From NCBI GenBank assembly GCA_030760725.1, contig JASWHV010000008.1:46882057-46946056 (forward strand): DNA of 64,000 nucleotides, read 5' to 3'. A program made the translations under genes and the position numbers. Positions 1-13,114 of the stretch are shown piece after piece (position 1 is the first letter of the stretch; each line of letters opens with the position of its first letter). This DNA is from Neostapfia colusana. Lineage: Eukaryota > Streptophyta > Magnoliopsida > Poales > Poaceae. A model generated the notes under the pieces. It was not told the origin of the DNA, did no database searches, and saw only the letters and a list, made by a program, of their open reading frames with translations.

Positions 1-3000
1 TACTGCACACCGGCCGTCCGCCTGAGGCGACCCGAAAAGTCCCAACGACAGCTTCTCGGGGTACATCGGTTTACTGGGTCCCATATAGCCAGTATGAGTC
101 CGGTACACAACTCAAACTTGTTCAACAGGGCCGCATACGGATTGGTCCTTGACCGACACGGACAGGTCTACAGCACCCAGGCCCTTATGTCCTGCTGCTC
201 CTGCAACCTTCCGGTCTCAATATTAACTTGCTAATTCAATTACGAACCGATCCTGTATGCCCCTGTTGTTCCTAAATCTGCGAGTAGCATCTCACCACTC
301 GACTTCTACCGAACCGTACTTAAGCATGGCAGTTCTACACGGTGAAAGACACCTACCCAATATTCCATGGGTCATTTGGCTATGCAAGAGGAGTATCAAA
401 CACTAGACCTAATGCACAGTTCATATCTTGACCGAAAGTGAATACAAAAGAAAAACTTAACAGCTGTTACATGCAAACCGGAGCTTGCCTGTTTTGCAGG
501 GTAGTCGTATATAACAGTTAGTGTCCTTGCTGATCCACCCTTGATTCTCCGGAGCTTGATCCACTTCAATGAATCGCTCCTTTGAATCCCCTTAGTTATG
601 GTTCCTATTGAAATGCATATGCATATGTTTTATAGAATGTAATGGAAAGAAGTTATAGAATTACTTTCTTAGGAACAGAGGTTGTGTGGAGAAGCCAAGC
701 ATGGCTTGGTTTGCCTCTGTTGTGTAAAGAACAGAAATAAACTAAATTGACCTTAAGGCCTTAGCTATACACTAATCATTTCCCCTAATGAACATAATAG
801 AGAAACTGAAAAGATTTGAGTGCAACTGAAGAACAAAAACTCCAATGGCCTCAAAACTTTTACAGAAGGTTCTATACTATCTAAGGATGTAGCTTGCAAA
901 ATTGCAGCTAAAGTGGAGTCATATTGTGTCCTCCATAATTATCACAATATCTCTTATGTATTTTTCCCTATACATAAGTAGGGAGAATAAGAACAGGGAG
1001 TTAAAGGACTCATCTTGGGCTGATAATTTACATGTGAGTTCTTGATCACATGAGAGTAATCTGGTCCAAAATTCAGCCCTTTTTCTTGAGTAGTTCTCCC
1101 AGAACAATTCTTTAAGCATTTGTACTCAAAAGAATTAATTCTGTAGTAATGTGCATTTTCATGCCCAATTAAGTGAACTACAATTCCAAGTATGTCTCAG
1201 AGACCTTGACTAGATTTTACTATGATTTTTGGAGCTATGGATTGCTTTGAACAGATTTTTGAAGTGGGAAACATTTTCTGAAAATGTTTCTGGACTCTTT
1301 TGAACACAGTAGTTTGCATTTGGCAAATTCCTACTCAAATGATCCTCAAATGAGCTGAAAATTTGCTAGTAGGTCAATACTATGCTAAAGAATATTCTGG
1401 AAAAATTTGGGGATCTTTGGGTAACCCAAACTCCCTCAATAATTCTTTTTCAGAAAACCTTCAAAGAATTTTCCAGAATATAATATTGACTTTCATACAA
1501 AGCTGAGTTCATATTTGGATAGAACTCAGAGAGATGAATCCAACCCAATTGGAATCACTCAAATTGGAGCTTTCTACAGGGAGGTATGACTTTCCAAAGT
1601 TTGGGTCTTCACTGAAATTGTTTTCCAACAGAAAATCCCACTGGGCCCGCTTATTTAAATTCCGACCAATCAGAACTGGGCCACACCGGGGCCACGGGGT
1701 TTTTTGCGCCAGCACACGGGATCCCGGCCACACCCGATCCCGGATTTGAATTCTGAGCTGCTGACAGATGGGACCCACCCGTCTTCTTATTCCTTCGGCT
1801 CTCTCCCCGCGCCCGCGCTCTCCCCTCGCCGGCCCGACGCCGGAGCTCGCCGGCTCGCTGTTTCCGGCCACCGCCTGAGCTGAAACTCGCTGCCAGGGAG
1901 TTTGTGACACCGAGGAACATGACTGTGGGGTCTTCTTGGGCTGCCGGCGGCCGGAAACTGGCCGGCGACGTGCGGCAGCCACTGTGGAGGTTCGGTAGCG
2001 TTGCCTAGGGTTTCCAGCCCGCCAAAACCTGCGCCGACGCGCCCTACAGCACCAGTACAGCTCTAGGAAGATCAGAACGACCTCAAAATGGCTCGGGAGT
2101 GGCTGTAAATAGGTTGTCACCGTGCGACCGAATGGGTCCGCAATGAACACCTCTAGTCGAGCTCGAATTCCGTCGTGCTGAGGCGTTTTCATGCGCTGGA
2201 TCCTAAAGGAGAAATGACCGCCGGCTAGTCCAGCGTCTATGTGCCAAATTTGATGACTTAAGGAGTATCAGAGGGCAAGAATTCGAAGGAATCGTACCGG
2301 AAGCTCGGAATGGGGTCGCCGGAGCAAAACTTCGAAATTCGCCGGCGATGCTTCACGGTATGACCTGAGCTTGGGCTGAGAGCAGCACCGCACCTGTGCG
2401 CATCCGTAGGTGTGATCGTTTGGCCGTGAAACCCGCTGTGGAGGGCTGTCCACGAGCGCCCGATCACTTTCTCGGATTAGGTCGCCGCGGCGGCGGTCGT
2501 TCTCGGGCACCAGAGGCCGCAGCTCACTTGCTCGTGGGTCAGGGAGGTGGAGGTTGACCTCGTGGGAGTGTGTAGCAGCTCGGGGGAGGGAAGGACGCGA
2601 CGATTTCTTCGGTTTCCGGATCGACCGAGAGGGCGGAAGAGAGGAGCTCGGGTTTCTCGGTGTTCTCGCGAGGAGAGGAAGCAAATGCTGTCGGTTTGGT
2701 CCAAGGAGGGAGAGATCACGTTGCTGAAGCAGTGAGAACCGACTCTGGGGCGCCAGCGCGTGGAGACCGGCAGCAGGAGCTGGCGCGGCAAGCTCCTCTG
2801 TGGCGCTCGCGAGCTGCTCGGGAAAATTTCCCACCGAGAGCAAAACTTAGTGAGTAAGTCTCCTCCTTTAGCTCTATGACATGTGGGTCCCACTCCACAT
2901 GTACCTCCCAAATATCTGTTCAAGCTGATCTCTTTAATCCCCAGAATTCTAAGTTTAAAAAGGTGGGCTAGAATTTGAATTCCTCAAATTCAGTTTGAAT

Positions 3001-3373
3001 TTGCAAGACAATATCTGAATTTGGTTAGAATTTGCAAATGCTCCTCTTTAACTTTTTTTTGGGCCCACCCTACAAATGCAAAGTTGGTGATAAAACTTTT
3101 TCCTACAAATTACAACTATATGGCTGCATGTTTATTTAAAGTTTTTGGTCACTCCATGTGTGAACTTTGAATTTTAAACTTACATGCAAAGAGGTATTTA
3201 ACTCCTTATTGGTTCAACACTTTTAAATAAAAAGGTGAACCTCATGTTGTATGTTCATCCATGTATTACCTTGCATGAAGAAAAGTTTTAGCAAGTCCCA
3301 TTTTTCATGTTTTTGCCACTCATATGAACTCAAACCTTAGTTTTTATTCATACACATTTTTGGGACTTTTACA
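1..3373 (-). mobile_element. Element A: partial LTR of a Ty3/gypsy element, minus strand
   Basis: Read on the minus strand, an LTR begins with TGTAAAAGTCCC at 3373 and runs past the left window edge. Its left part (about 55-200) resembles 6345-6460 in element B and, in reverse complement, 12000-12300 in element C, so it belongs to the same broad gypsy group. Position 61 matches about 6353 in B's LTR, so roughly 0.9 kb of the LTR should lie outside the window. No PBS is visible, so it could be the 5' LTR of a full element or a solo LTR. It abuts B's gag codon 19 with no polypurine tract, which fits an insertion into B. Several ORFs of 60-230 codons here, such as 1509-2192 (-), are GC-rich, low-complexity frames that I do not take as genes. 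Confidence 0.6.
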
Positions 3374-3431
3374 CATCCCACCCCTGTTGGCTAGAGCCAC
3401 CAACCTCGTGCGTGGTCCTAGTGCGAACCAT
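3374..3431 (-). pseudogene. gag: gag start of element B, 19 codons then interrupted
   Basis: The minus-strand ATG at 3431-3429 opens a frame beginning MVRTRT and containing GGSSQQG. Element C's gag (ATG at 14821) begins MVRAHS and contains GGSSQGG at the same distance, so this is the same gag N terminus. The homology ends exactly where the LTR of element A begins (3373). It is a truncated capsid gene start with no function left in this piece. Confidence 0.6.
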
Positions 3432-5399
3432 ATGCAACCATACGACAATAAACATCAGTCCCGCAACATATTTCAATGTAGTCAAATGAAATAGGCGAAA
3501 AAACATAATGACAATAAAAGCATGTGATCCATCTCGTATGTAGATAATGTAATAACTTTGCACAAGCTACACCATTATCAGACGAAATACAAGCTAGTTT
3601 AATTCAACTTGATGAACCTCCTCTTTGGAAGCTCATCACAACTAGGTTTGGTCACTATGAGATGTTACTATCGCGTTGTCATCACGTAAACCACCCTTTT
3701 ATCTTCAATACGACACAAACATGGTCTCTAGTAAAAGAAACTTCAGTGAGACCTATACTCAAATCTTTCACTAGTTGAATATAACCTCTCATGAGTATGT
3801 TCTACCCCATTGGAAGTACTTAAACACCCCTAGGGTACAACAATCTCTCCAATGAGTTCAACTGTCATTCCTCTGTCAGAATGACCAGTTTCTACATATT
3901 CCAAGTTTTGATCTGGTTCTGGGCAGTTTCATGACTCAAGTTGAATACCAAAGTTAAAGTTAACTTCAGTATCTTTCCATCGAGTACTTATTTGCCCTCA
4001 GATCAGCTCTGATTCAAAATTTATGGTAATTCAATGTCAACAGAATTTCTGGAAGAATTTCAACAGCACCTCCTTTGGGAAGTTGCTGTTTTCAACTTTG
4101 TTTTCCACTGAATTCTGTGCTGAAATTACAGAAACTTTGAATTACAAAAATGTAACACATCTTCTACCCTTTCTAAGGATGTATCATATGAAAATTTTAG
4201 ATTTTTTCTACTGGGATTTATGTTTGAAAAAACAGAACAGTAAAGAGAGTGTTTAACTCTGTCCTAATTCTGGACAGTTTACATTCTTCTGGGACTTAAG
4301 CCATCTTAAGGTGTGATTCAGCTCTGGAAGTCTACAACAAAGTTGTAAAGTACTTAAATACCTTTGCAGAACTTCATACCACATCTCCCTAGGCTAAAAT
4401 ACCGGTGAGTTATGCTCTGTTGAAGATCAGCAAACTTGCTGCCCAAAACAGAGCACTCTGTTTTTCATTCCGTTGGAACTACCCTGATCAATTATCAACT
4501 TTTTCTACCCAACCAGAGTCCTAAATGTTGAACCTAGTGATTTTAATTCCTTGTTATCATTATTTTTCATGCATATGCCTATGATATCTCGGTACTACGT
4601 TCCTCACAAAAGAAAATCCTAACCGGATTATACCGGCATATACGTCTCAAGTGTGGCACTAAACGGTCTCTCGCACACGTTTACTACACGTATACATACG
4701 TGGTTAGTACCTGCAGAAGACCACACAATAATCATGCACTCAAAGGTTGTTTCATTTCAGGCAGTTCCATATTTGAAAGTAAATACAAACGCCCGTATCA
4801 TTGTCATACGACCATCCTTGAGTTAAGCCACGTCTCAAGGTACGTGATCGTGCTTCAACACCACACGACGGGGAACCCGAGTATGTCATGAATGGGTCGT
4901 CACGGATGAGAATGTTATCAACCCAACAGATACCACCTACTGCCCTGCAGGGCACGCCGATGGCAAGCGCTGCGTATGTCCTCCTGGGCTATTTCCAGAC
5001 GAACACACTCTCGCGTTACTGACCACGCGATGGGGTCTCCACTTACTTGCCTAATGCACGCTAGGGATCAGCGTTTCATATGAACTCAGGAACATGAAGA
5101 GTCCAAGAGTTTTATATTGACATCTCACACCAAGCTGTGAGACCTATCCCTGAACCACGTTCCTCGTCAAGGGAGCTAACTGAAATTGAACCGCTTTCGG
5201 TAGCGTTCCTTACCATTCTTACCCGAGCGTAGGTGCGTCGTTACATAATTAAAATTCAGAATTATAACACATAGGTTAGTCTTTGCCACTTTAAGTAACT
5301 ATGCTAATATAGTCCTTACTTGGGCAACTACCGAATCCTCACCGTAAACCTAAGTTTTCCCATAATACAGTTCTTAGGTACTGTGCTATCCCCAATGCA
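3432..5399 (-). other. Untranslated leader of element B
   Basis: About 2 kb lies between the PBS and the gag ATG of B. It holds no convincing coding frame. Much of it aligns in reverse complement with the leader of element C (13115-14820). It is non-coding leader RNA sequence, presumably carrying packaging or translation-control signals that I cannot identify. Confidence 0.55.
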
Positions 5400-5411
5400 G
5401 CTCTGATACCA
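5400..5411 (-). other. Primer-binding site of element B
   Basis: The minus strand reads TGGTATCAGAGC three bases after the LTR end, complementary to the 3' end of plant initiator-Met tRNA. This is the usual primer for plant Ty1/copia and Ty3/gypsy elements and fixes the orientation of B. Confidence 0.8.
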
Positions 5412-5414
5412 GGC

Positions 5415-8400
5415 TGTGGCGGACCGAGATCCGCTCATCCAGGATCGCAGAGGGTGATGCCGCACGATGCGACACCCGACAGCACACGTCATAAGGACAC
5501 AATATATTACATGGAAAACCATCCGAACTGTACAAACAGGTACAAACTTCAGTTACAAACTATTGTTTATATTACACAGCGGAAGTCTAAATTACACAAC
5601 TCACGCCCGCCTATCTAGCAAAAGTCGGTTGCCCATCCCTAGGGCAACCCACACTAGCTGCACTCCTCAGCTCAGCGTGGCGTGTACGGCTCCCACTCAG
5701 CCGTGGTCCCCGACGGAGGGTAACCCTCGCCGGTGGACTCGTAACCCGAGTCTGTGGGTGGCTCCTCACCTGAAAAAACTTAAGCAGCAACCATGAGCAC
5801 AATGGCTCAACAAGACTTAACCGACTACCTAGGCAAGAAACTCTACATGAGGTGTACAATGAACATGGGATGGTAGAATTTCAGCAAACGGACGCACCTA
5901 TAGTTGATCCTTAGTTCATCTTTTAGCCACAAGTTAACAGTTTATGAATCTGAAATTTAGTAAGCAATATTTGATGGCACACATGTAACAATACAATTAT
6001 ATCATACAGCAGAATTGAATCAAAACATTCTATAAATTATCTACGTTACGATGCAGTGAACAAGCGGTACTCGTCACTGCGAGGGACGGCGAATCGACTC
6101 GATATACACCTGCAGGGAAATCCAAAGAGCACGTCATGTATACCCACCCATGGAGCTGCACAGCACGCTCACTCGATGTCGTACGGAAAACCTTTCACCC
6201 AACAGCCCAAACGTCGAACCGGTCGCACCGAAACGGACAGGAGGTTCCCTACACGGAGCATCTCTCTATGCCCGTTAGCAGATTTCCACCTTGCTGCCCT
6301 CAACCTACACCTATAAATCGGTGTGCTATGCCTCGACGCCCGGAGGTTTAGGCTACATCGGTTTATCGGGGCCCATATATCCGATATGCCTTTGGTACGT
6401 TCAATACTTGTTCAGCAGGGCCGCACACGGATCGGTCCTCAATCGACACGGACAGGGCTGCGCACACTAGACTTCCTCTTGCTGCGCCCTAGCCCCTGCC
6501 TAGTCTCATTTTCATTACTAAAGTGATCTCACATCACTCGAACCAAACCCGTGTGTCCCAAACCTAACTCGCGAGTAGATTCCAACTACTCGACTTGTAC
6601 CGAAGTCCTATGAATCATTAAGCATAGCCTGTCTAATCGAGGCCCTAGACACTACCCTCACTCTTGGGGAAAATTCTGGTTATGCAGCCGGTATTCATCC
6701 ATCCTACACCTAATGCACATACACACTTCACACTACGTATGTAAACAAAGTAAAACTTTATAAAAGGCTTAATGCAAACCGGGGCTTGCCTTGTTGCTGC
6801 TGGTCAGTGGTTAGGTCTTCGTCTGGAAGGAGGAAGTCGAACACTTCCGGGGTCTCTTCACCTTCAGCGACTACACGTTAATGAAATACTACATGTCAAT
6901 TCGAATGCAATGTGTAAACTTGAATACATAATTATTAATAACTCTAGCTAGACCTCTCCTTTGGTTCTGAAATTTTTATGGTGGCTTGGTAGGGTCCTAA
7001 CCAGAGTCTTGACCAAGTTTCATTTGAAACAAAGTTCATTTGAACCTTGTACAAATAAAATCCCATTTGGTCAATATTTGAGCCTCTAAGTAATTCCAGG
7101 GGTTTTCAAGGATCCAACCATTACTTTCCGGAAACTAGCATTTAGAGGGTTCTAATGGAATTGGTTTCATGTCATTTGAAGAATTCTACTGAAAGTTATG
7201 CCCTAAATCAGATTTGAGAAAATCTGAAAAACGCTTCTGTACATTTTTCTATTTTCTCAGGGCAGTTCTCTTAATCACCCATTAGGGGGATTAATGTACT
7301 TGGATGAGTCTGAAAATTTTACAGTGACTCCAGGATTTTCCAATGACCCTCTCAGCCAAATTTCAGAATTTTTCATGGAGTAATTCTCCAGATAAAATTC
7401 CCCAGAGTTTAAACTTTAGGGAATTAATTCTGGAAAACTATTAGGTTTCATGAGCTGAAATTGGTACTGTTGGAAAGTACTCAGAATTCTGAGTTCAGCA
7501 AAATTTGTTTCATTGGATTTGGAGCTTCCTAGCAAAAGTTCTATGCATTTGAAGTAGAACTAAACTGGAAAATCCCCCAAAGTGTTTAAACTCCTGCGGG
7601 TGGGTCCCACCACCCGTCTTCTTCCTCCTTGCGCGCGCCCGCGAGTCCAGCGGCGGTGCACTACAGCGAGGTTCACCGGAACCGCCTTTCCGACCACCCC
7701 CAGTGCTGTAATTGGCCGCCTAGCCTTGTCTCGTCCTGTAGAACTTGTCCCGGTGGTCGGAGCTCACCGGCGGTGACCGGAAATGGGCGGGCGATGTCCA
7801 CCGCGGAGGCTAGAGCTTCGGCAAGGTCGTTCTTTCTCTCTGGGGCATGAATAGGGCTACGGTTTGCTTGACAAGCATCAGTGGGTCATGAGGAACCCGA
7901 CGTGAGCAGTCTCGGAGGCTAAAAACGCCGGCAAACTCACTCTCAACGGTGACCCGAGCCGTGTTTGCACCGGCGACTAGGGAAATGGCTAATACTCGGC
8001 CATTTCTGGACGGTTTTTCTTGGTTCTTCCTCGAGGAGGGGCGCTAGGAGGTGTAGGAGCTACTTGTGAGCTAGCTTGATCATTTACTCAGCGTTTAACC
8101 CGAATTTTGGATTCTTGCCGAGCTAGGTCAGTTGCACTAGGGTTTGAGACTTTCCAAAATTCTTGCTACCCGATGGACCATTTGCCGAAGGGTTTGTGGC
8201 AACACCATCTAGGGGTCCCCACGCACCTTTCTTGTGTAGAATGTGGTCGGCGACGATGGCTGGATGGGGCTGTCACCGGTGAGCCGAAGCTCGACGCCGC
8301 GGGTACCTCCCGGTTCTTCAACTTCGACTGCTCACACCGCTCAGAGTCGGGTGCAGCTTGCTGGAGCAGCACGGGGAACCGCTAGAGTGTGCCCTGGCGC

Positions 8401-9303
8401 TCCCTTTTGCTGCAGGGATTGCGAGCGTTCAACGATCAGCGCGGGTGCACGCCGGGCTCGGAGGTGCAAGCGCTGCGGCGAGTTCTTCGCGTGCGAGGGC
8501 GCTGATCAGAGCGGCAGGCGAGGGAGGCAGCGAACTCAGCTTTGTGCTGCATACGTGGTGATCAGGAGGGGGGCGCGAGTTAATCCCAGCGCGCGCTGGC
8601 ATGGCCGTGAGGCGGTAACCGGTCGCGCCGGCTGACCGAGGACCACCGAGTGGTTCTCTGTTGCTCACAGCCTCTGACCAGTGGGCCCTCCTCCCGCAAT
8701 TGTCTTCCCAATTTTTCACCTCTGTTTTGCTGAAAAATATCCCCAGCTACTCCCAATTAACTGTGAGACTTAAGCACCAAGTCTTGGTTTGAAATTGAAT
8801 TCTCAAATTTGAACTTTGTTTGGCTGAATTTGCTTCACATTTGAACTGAATTTCAAATTCAGTTTTGAATTCTTGCAAATTTAGCTCTTGACAAAATGAA
8901 CTCCAATGGGGATGAAAATTGGTGGGCTAACTCAGAAAAATGTGCTGAGTTTGAATATGAAGCTAACTTTTGAATTTAAGTGATAAAAGTTGCTGTAATT
9001 TGATTCTACATTCACATTGGCCTCTTTTTCAAATGCCTCCAAAAGTGCCTCAAAAGGTGTTGGATTTTCCTGAAACTTGGCCTGAACCTTCCCAAGACTT
9101 TTTAAGTTCTAGGGGTGAGCTCAACCTCTCATGTTCATGTGAAGACCTCCTACTTTGTGAAAGTTAAGACTTTCCCCTCTAATCACTCTTTTGATAAAGG
9201 TTACTTGGTCTTCCCAATTCTTCACAAGATATCCACAACCAAAAACTGTGGTGTTGTGAGGTGATGAAAAGTTTTTTTAAGTCCCTTTTCTTGGGCTTTT
9301 ACA
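5415..9303 (-). repeat. 5' LTR of element B
   Basis: This 3.89-kb LTR starts on the minus strand with TGTAAAAGCCC (9303) and ends with CCACA at 5415, next to the PBS. The TG...CA ends and the PBS define it. The GC-rich central part (about 7600-8650) is probably the transcribed leader region. ORFs of 60-130 codons there (for example 8243-8635) have skewed composition and no recognisable domain, so I do not call them genes. Confidence 0.65.
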
Positions 9304-12300
9304 CAAATTATGAGGAAGACAAATTTTGAGAAAATTTGGAGGTGCTTTGATATGTATATCAAAGATACTTGTGAATTTCATTGAAATTTGAATTCAAATT
9401 TGAAACTGAGGTGAACTTGTCAATTTGACAAATGGGGTTTCAAATTTGAGCTCCACATGATTGAAATTTGCACTATGCCAAAAGTTGGAGATCTTTTGAA
9501 AGAGAGGAGATGTGGGACGCATTGTCATTGAGAGGGTGGAATGACTTACTGCCTAAGTTTCAGCTCTCTGTTTATCAGTTCACACCCGAGCTGCCGAGCT
9601 AGCTCCAGGCGCCACCGAGAGCAAAACTGCTGCCACCTCCTCACCGAATTAGCAGCGCTGGAGAGCTGCTCGTGGCTCTCTTACACCTCGGCATGATCCG
9701 TTCCCGGGGACCGAGCCACAGTACGGACTTTTCCCCTCGCGCAAGAACAGAAATCGGCAGTTTGCCGCCGCCTCTGAAACACAGCCGGGAACCAGGGAAA
9801 CTTCGTGGGCAGATCACCTTCACTCCGGGCTGCAACACAGCAGGGCGCGCTGGTCCTCCTCTCTCTCAGCACAAGAACAGCCCGAGTAACAGGTCTCCTA
9901 GCCGAGGAACAGCTCCTCCGCGGTGACTTGAAACAAGACCGACATCGGGCTCTCGTGGGAAGATCACCAACGTGGGTTTCATGCTCAAGCAACGACGCTC
10001 AGAGATTCGCTGTACCGCCGTGGTGCTTCTCCCCGGAGCTCAGCTCAAACGGTGATCCCTAGCGACCGAATTCGAAGTTTTTCTTCCGGAGCACGACCAC
10101 GGACCCTCTGGTAAGGATCTCTAAAATTTGCGCTTAATTCGCACTTAGAGTTCACCAAATCATGCACAAATGATCTAGAATCGATGGCGAACCGATCCCC
10201 TTCACAACCCTAGCTAGAAATCCCGTGTTGGCAGCTAATTTCGAGCTTTCCGATCGGCGGCCATGGCGGGGACGCGCGGGCGCACGGTGACAACCGGATT
10301 GCCGCCGTTTCCGAGCCATTCTGAAGCCTTGCCGAGCTAGCCTGACCTCCACTGATGCTGTAGAGAAAGTTCTCCGAACCTTTGGCGGGCTTGGATGCTG
10401 GACTGCGGTGCCGAAGCTTCACCGAAGCCTTTGCACGACGCCGACCTAGTTCCGGGCTCCTAGAGCTTGTGCCGACACCGTAGATCAGTTGCCCGTCCCC
10501 AAAAACACACTGGCGGCGAAGAGCGAGCTGAGAGGTGGCCGGGAAGCCGACTCCGGCGAGCTCCGGTGGGCTTCCGGCGAGGGGGCAGCGCGGGAGGGAA
10601 AACGGCCCGAGGAGGAAGAAGGTCGAGCTGGTCCCGCGTGTCAGTGGCGAAAAGTTTAAATTCCTGATCGGCTGCGGCTCTGGGATCCCCTGTGGCGACG
10701 CGGGAAGGGTTCTGTGGCCCCGAGTGGCTCAGTTCCAGCAGTTGACACGTGTGTGATGGACCCACGGTCAGAGTTTGAACATTTCCCGATTTATTTTGAT
10801 TTCCAGATTAAGTTCAAACTTTAGAACCTCATAACTTTTGCTAGGAAGCTCCAAATTTAGTGATTCAAATTGGTTTGGATTCAGGATGAAAATATCTATC
10901 CAAATATGCAACCCAATTTGCATGAAAACAAATATAAAAGCCTGGGAAGTTCTTTAAAGCTTTTTAGCAAAAGAATTTTTAGAGGGAGTTTGGTTCATCC
11001 AAAAATCCTCAAATTTTGCCAGAATATTCTATAGGCTATTAGTAAACTCCTGAAAAAGTTTCAGCTCATTTGGAGTTGATTTAGGCAGGGTAATTCTGAT
11101 TTCTAGTTTCTGTATTCAAATGAATACAGAAACATTTTCAGGGAATTTCCAAAACTTGGAAATTCAGTTATGGGCAGTTCTTAGCTCTAAAAATCCTAGG
11201 AAAATTCACGCATGCTCCCTGAGCTATGTTTGAAATTCTAGTTCACTTGAATTTGCATGAAAGTGCAAATTTATTCAGAATTAATTCCTTTTTGCCTAAA
11301 TACTTAGGGAATTGTTATGAGTGATCTACTCAGTGAAAAATTCTAAATTTTGGTCCAGATGACTTTCTTGTGACAAGGAACTCACAAGAAAATTTTCTGC
11401 TCCATTGGAGCCCAGGATCAGTATGTTCTGTTCAACCTCATTAGTTGATCCCCATCCAAGTGTGAACTCCACTGATCACTTGATCATAGTATTTTAACCC
11501 AAACCCAAACCACTAGCACCAGTGTCATTTTAAATTCTTAAACAGGGTTCAGTTTTAAACTTGTCTTTAGAACGTGTAGTGATTAAACGTGGAAAGTGAA
11601 GAAGGAGAAGTTGAGCTTGGATCAAGGAGCAAGAAGGCAGTGATTAAGCTTCAAGTCCTACAATTATCTTACTTTAGTCACTTGCAAAACCAAGGCAAGC
11701 TCCGGTTTGCATTTAAGTTGTTTTATAAAGTTTTTTTCCTTTGCTCACTACTATGGGTCAAAGTTTGTATGTGCATTAGGCCAAGGATGTTTTATACTCC
11801 ACTTACAAAACCAAAAATGAACCCTGAGGTCAAGGGTAGAAAGGTGTCATAGCTGTAGAATAAAGCCGTGCTAAATAGGCTAGGACATCCGGTAGAAGAC
11901 GAGTAGTTGGAATCTACTCGCGAGCTTTGTTTCAGGATTACATAAGTGGTTGGGAAAGAGGCAAACTAAAGTTTACATTTCTAAAGATGAGACCGTACAG
12001 GAGGGTAGGCAGCGACAAGACGAGGTCTTGGTCGAGTAGCTCTGCCTGTGTCGGTTAAAGACCGATGCGTGTGCCGCATCAAGGAGCAAGTATTGAGTTG
12101 TGTACCGGATGCTTACTGCTATATGGAACCAGGAAACCGATGTACCAGGTTAACTGAATTGTAGAGGCATACCACATCGTCTCGTTAGACCTATGTACCC
12201 GAGACGGCACCACCGGTTCTACAGTTGAGTGTCCTGCGAAAGTTTGACACATACGATGTAATGAAGGACGCTAGAGTTGGGTCTTCATAGGCGGGCGTAT

Positions 12301-13099
12301 GTGTCGAGCTATCCGGGCAGTGTTTGATTCGAATCACCGCCCCTCGAGGTTATTGAGTACCACTTGCTCCCATGTTGTGACGTAGTAATCAAGTTGGGTG
12401 AAAACAGTTTGCAAAAGTTTAATTGCTGCTATGATTATGGTGAATTGCATGAAAACCATGTTTGAAGTAGAGAGGGAGCAAACTAAAGTTATTTTCTACC
12501 TTGGGACAAGTAACATTGGAATGAAGCGTTTCTTGTTTGACTGTGGAGTTACAATGTTGCTGGGCGCAAGGTCACTACCATTATGGCTAAAATCTGAAAG
12601 TTAAGGATGAACTCGTAGGCGAGTCTTTTTGCAACTTATATGGTTAGGTCTTAAGTCCCTATCATGTAGAGTTGCATGTCTTAGGAGAGACGGTTAAGTC
12701 TTGCTGAGCCTTTGTGCTCACTCTTTCTATATGAGTGGTTTTGCAGGTAAACTTCGACGCTATGAAGGAGGTTGTCCAGTGAGACTCGGAAACGTCTGAG
12801 TCGGGTAACACATGGAGGACCTAGTCGCTGCCATGTCTTCGTGTTGCTAGCGAGAGGAGTCCACGGGCTGGACCTCTTCTCAAGTTCTTCTTAGATATTC
12901 GACGTGAGCTGTTTATAGACTTCCGCTGTAGCCAATTTATGTAAATTATTTACAATGAGCATTTGTAAGCTTCCTCTTGATTTATGTAATACAGTTTTCC
13001 TTATATGTGTGCTGTTGGGTGCGGCATAACACGGCACCACCCAATGCGATTCCCGGGCGAGGTTCCCCATCCCCATGATCGGGACGGTGGGCCCCGTCA
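9304..13099 (+). repeat. 5' LTR of element C, lacking its first 272 bases
   Basis: It matches the 3' LTR from 19625 to 23478 and ends in GTCA just before the PBS. In one sample of about 107 bases (around 12361 against 22739) I count five differences, four of them transitions, so the copies have diverged since insertion. The 3' copy has about 50 extra bases near 21885-21935, and about 15 near 22020. ORFs within the GC-rich part (9640-10770) recur in both LTRs but look like compositional frames, not genes. Confidence 0.8.
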
Positions 13100-13102
13100 G
13101 CG

Positions 13103-13114
13103 TGGTATCAGAGC
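13103..13114 (+). other. Primer-binding site of element C
   Basis: TGGTATCAGAGC lies three bases after the LTR's terminal CA, matching the initiator-Met tRNA primer. Confidence 0.85.

Larger units (their letters stand above)
3374..9303 (-). mobile_element. Element B: Ty3/gypsy element, minus strand, cut by A and nested in C
   Basis: On the minus strand this reads LTR (9303 to 5415), PBS (5411 to 5400), an untranslated leader, and the first 19 codons of gag, and it then stops at element A. The leader is collinear with that of element C (13115-14820), for example the stretch near 4860-5240 against 13270-13650, so B is a relative of C. Its LTR start at 9303 directly abuts C's 5' LTR at a point 272 bases into that LTR, which implies that B inserted into C. 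The rest of gag-pol and the 3' LTR should lie left of the window beyond A. An internally deleted non-autonomous element is the alternative, but LTRs A and B are too unlike to be a pair. Confidence 0.65.

Noticed and set aside
1509..2843. Long overlapping minus-strand ORFs (up to 227 codons) as host genes
   Set aside because: They lie in a GC-rich part of an LTR, overlap in several frames, are rich in Arg, Ser and Pro, and show no domain.
3374..5411. B as a LARD-type non-autonomous element, bounded by LTRs A and B, with gag codon 19 fused to the 3' LTR
   Set aside because: LTRs A and B differ too strongly to be a pair (for example 2880-3060 against 8680-8870), and there is no clear polypurine tract at 3374. 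An insertion of A into B's gag explains the junction more simply.
9640..10770. Small ORFs repeated at 19790-21080 as a conserved gene pair
   Set aside because: They recur because both places are LTR copies of element C. Overlapping frames on both strands are equally open, which reflects base composition.
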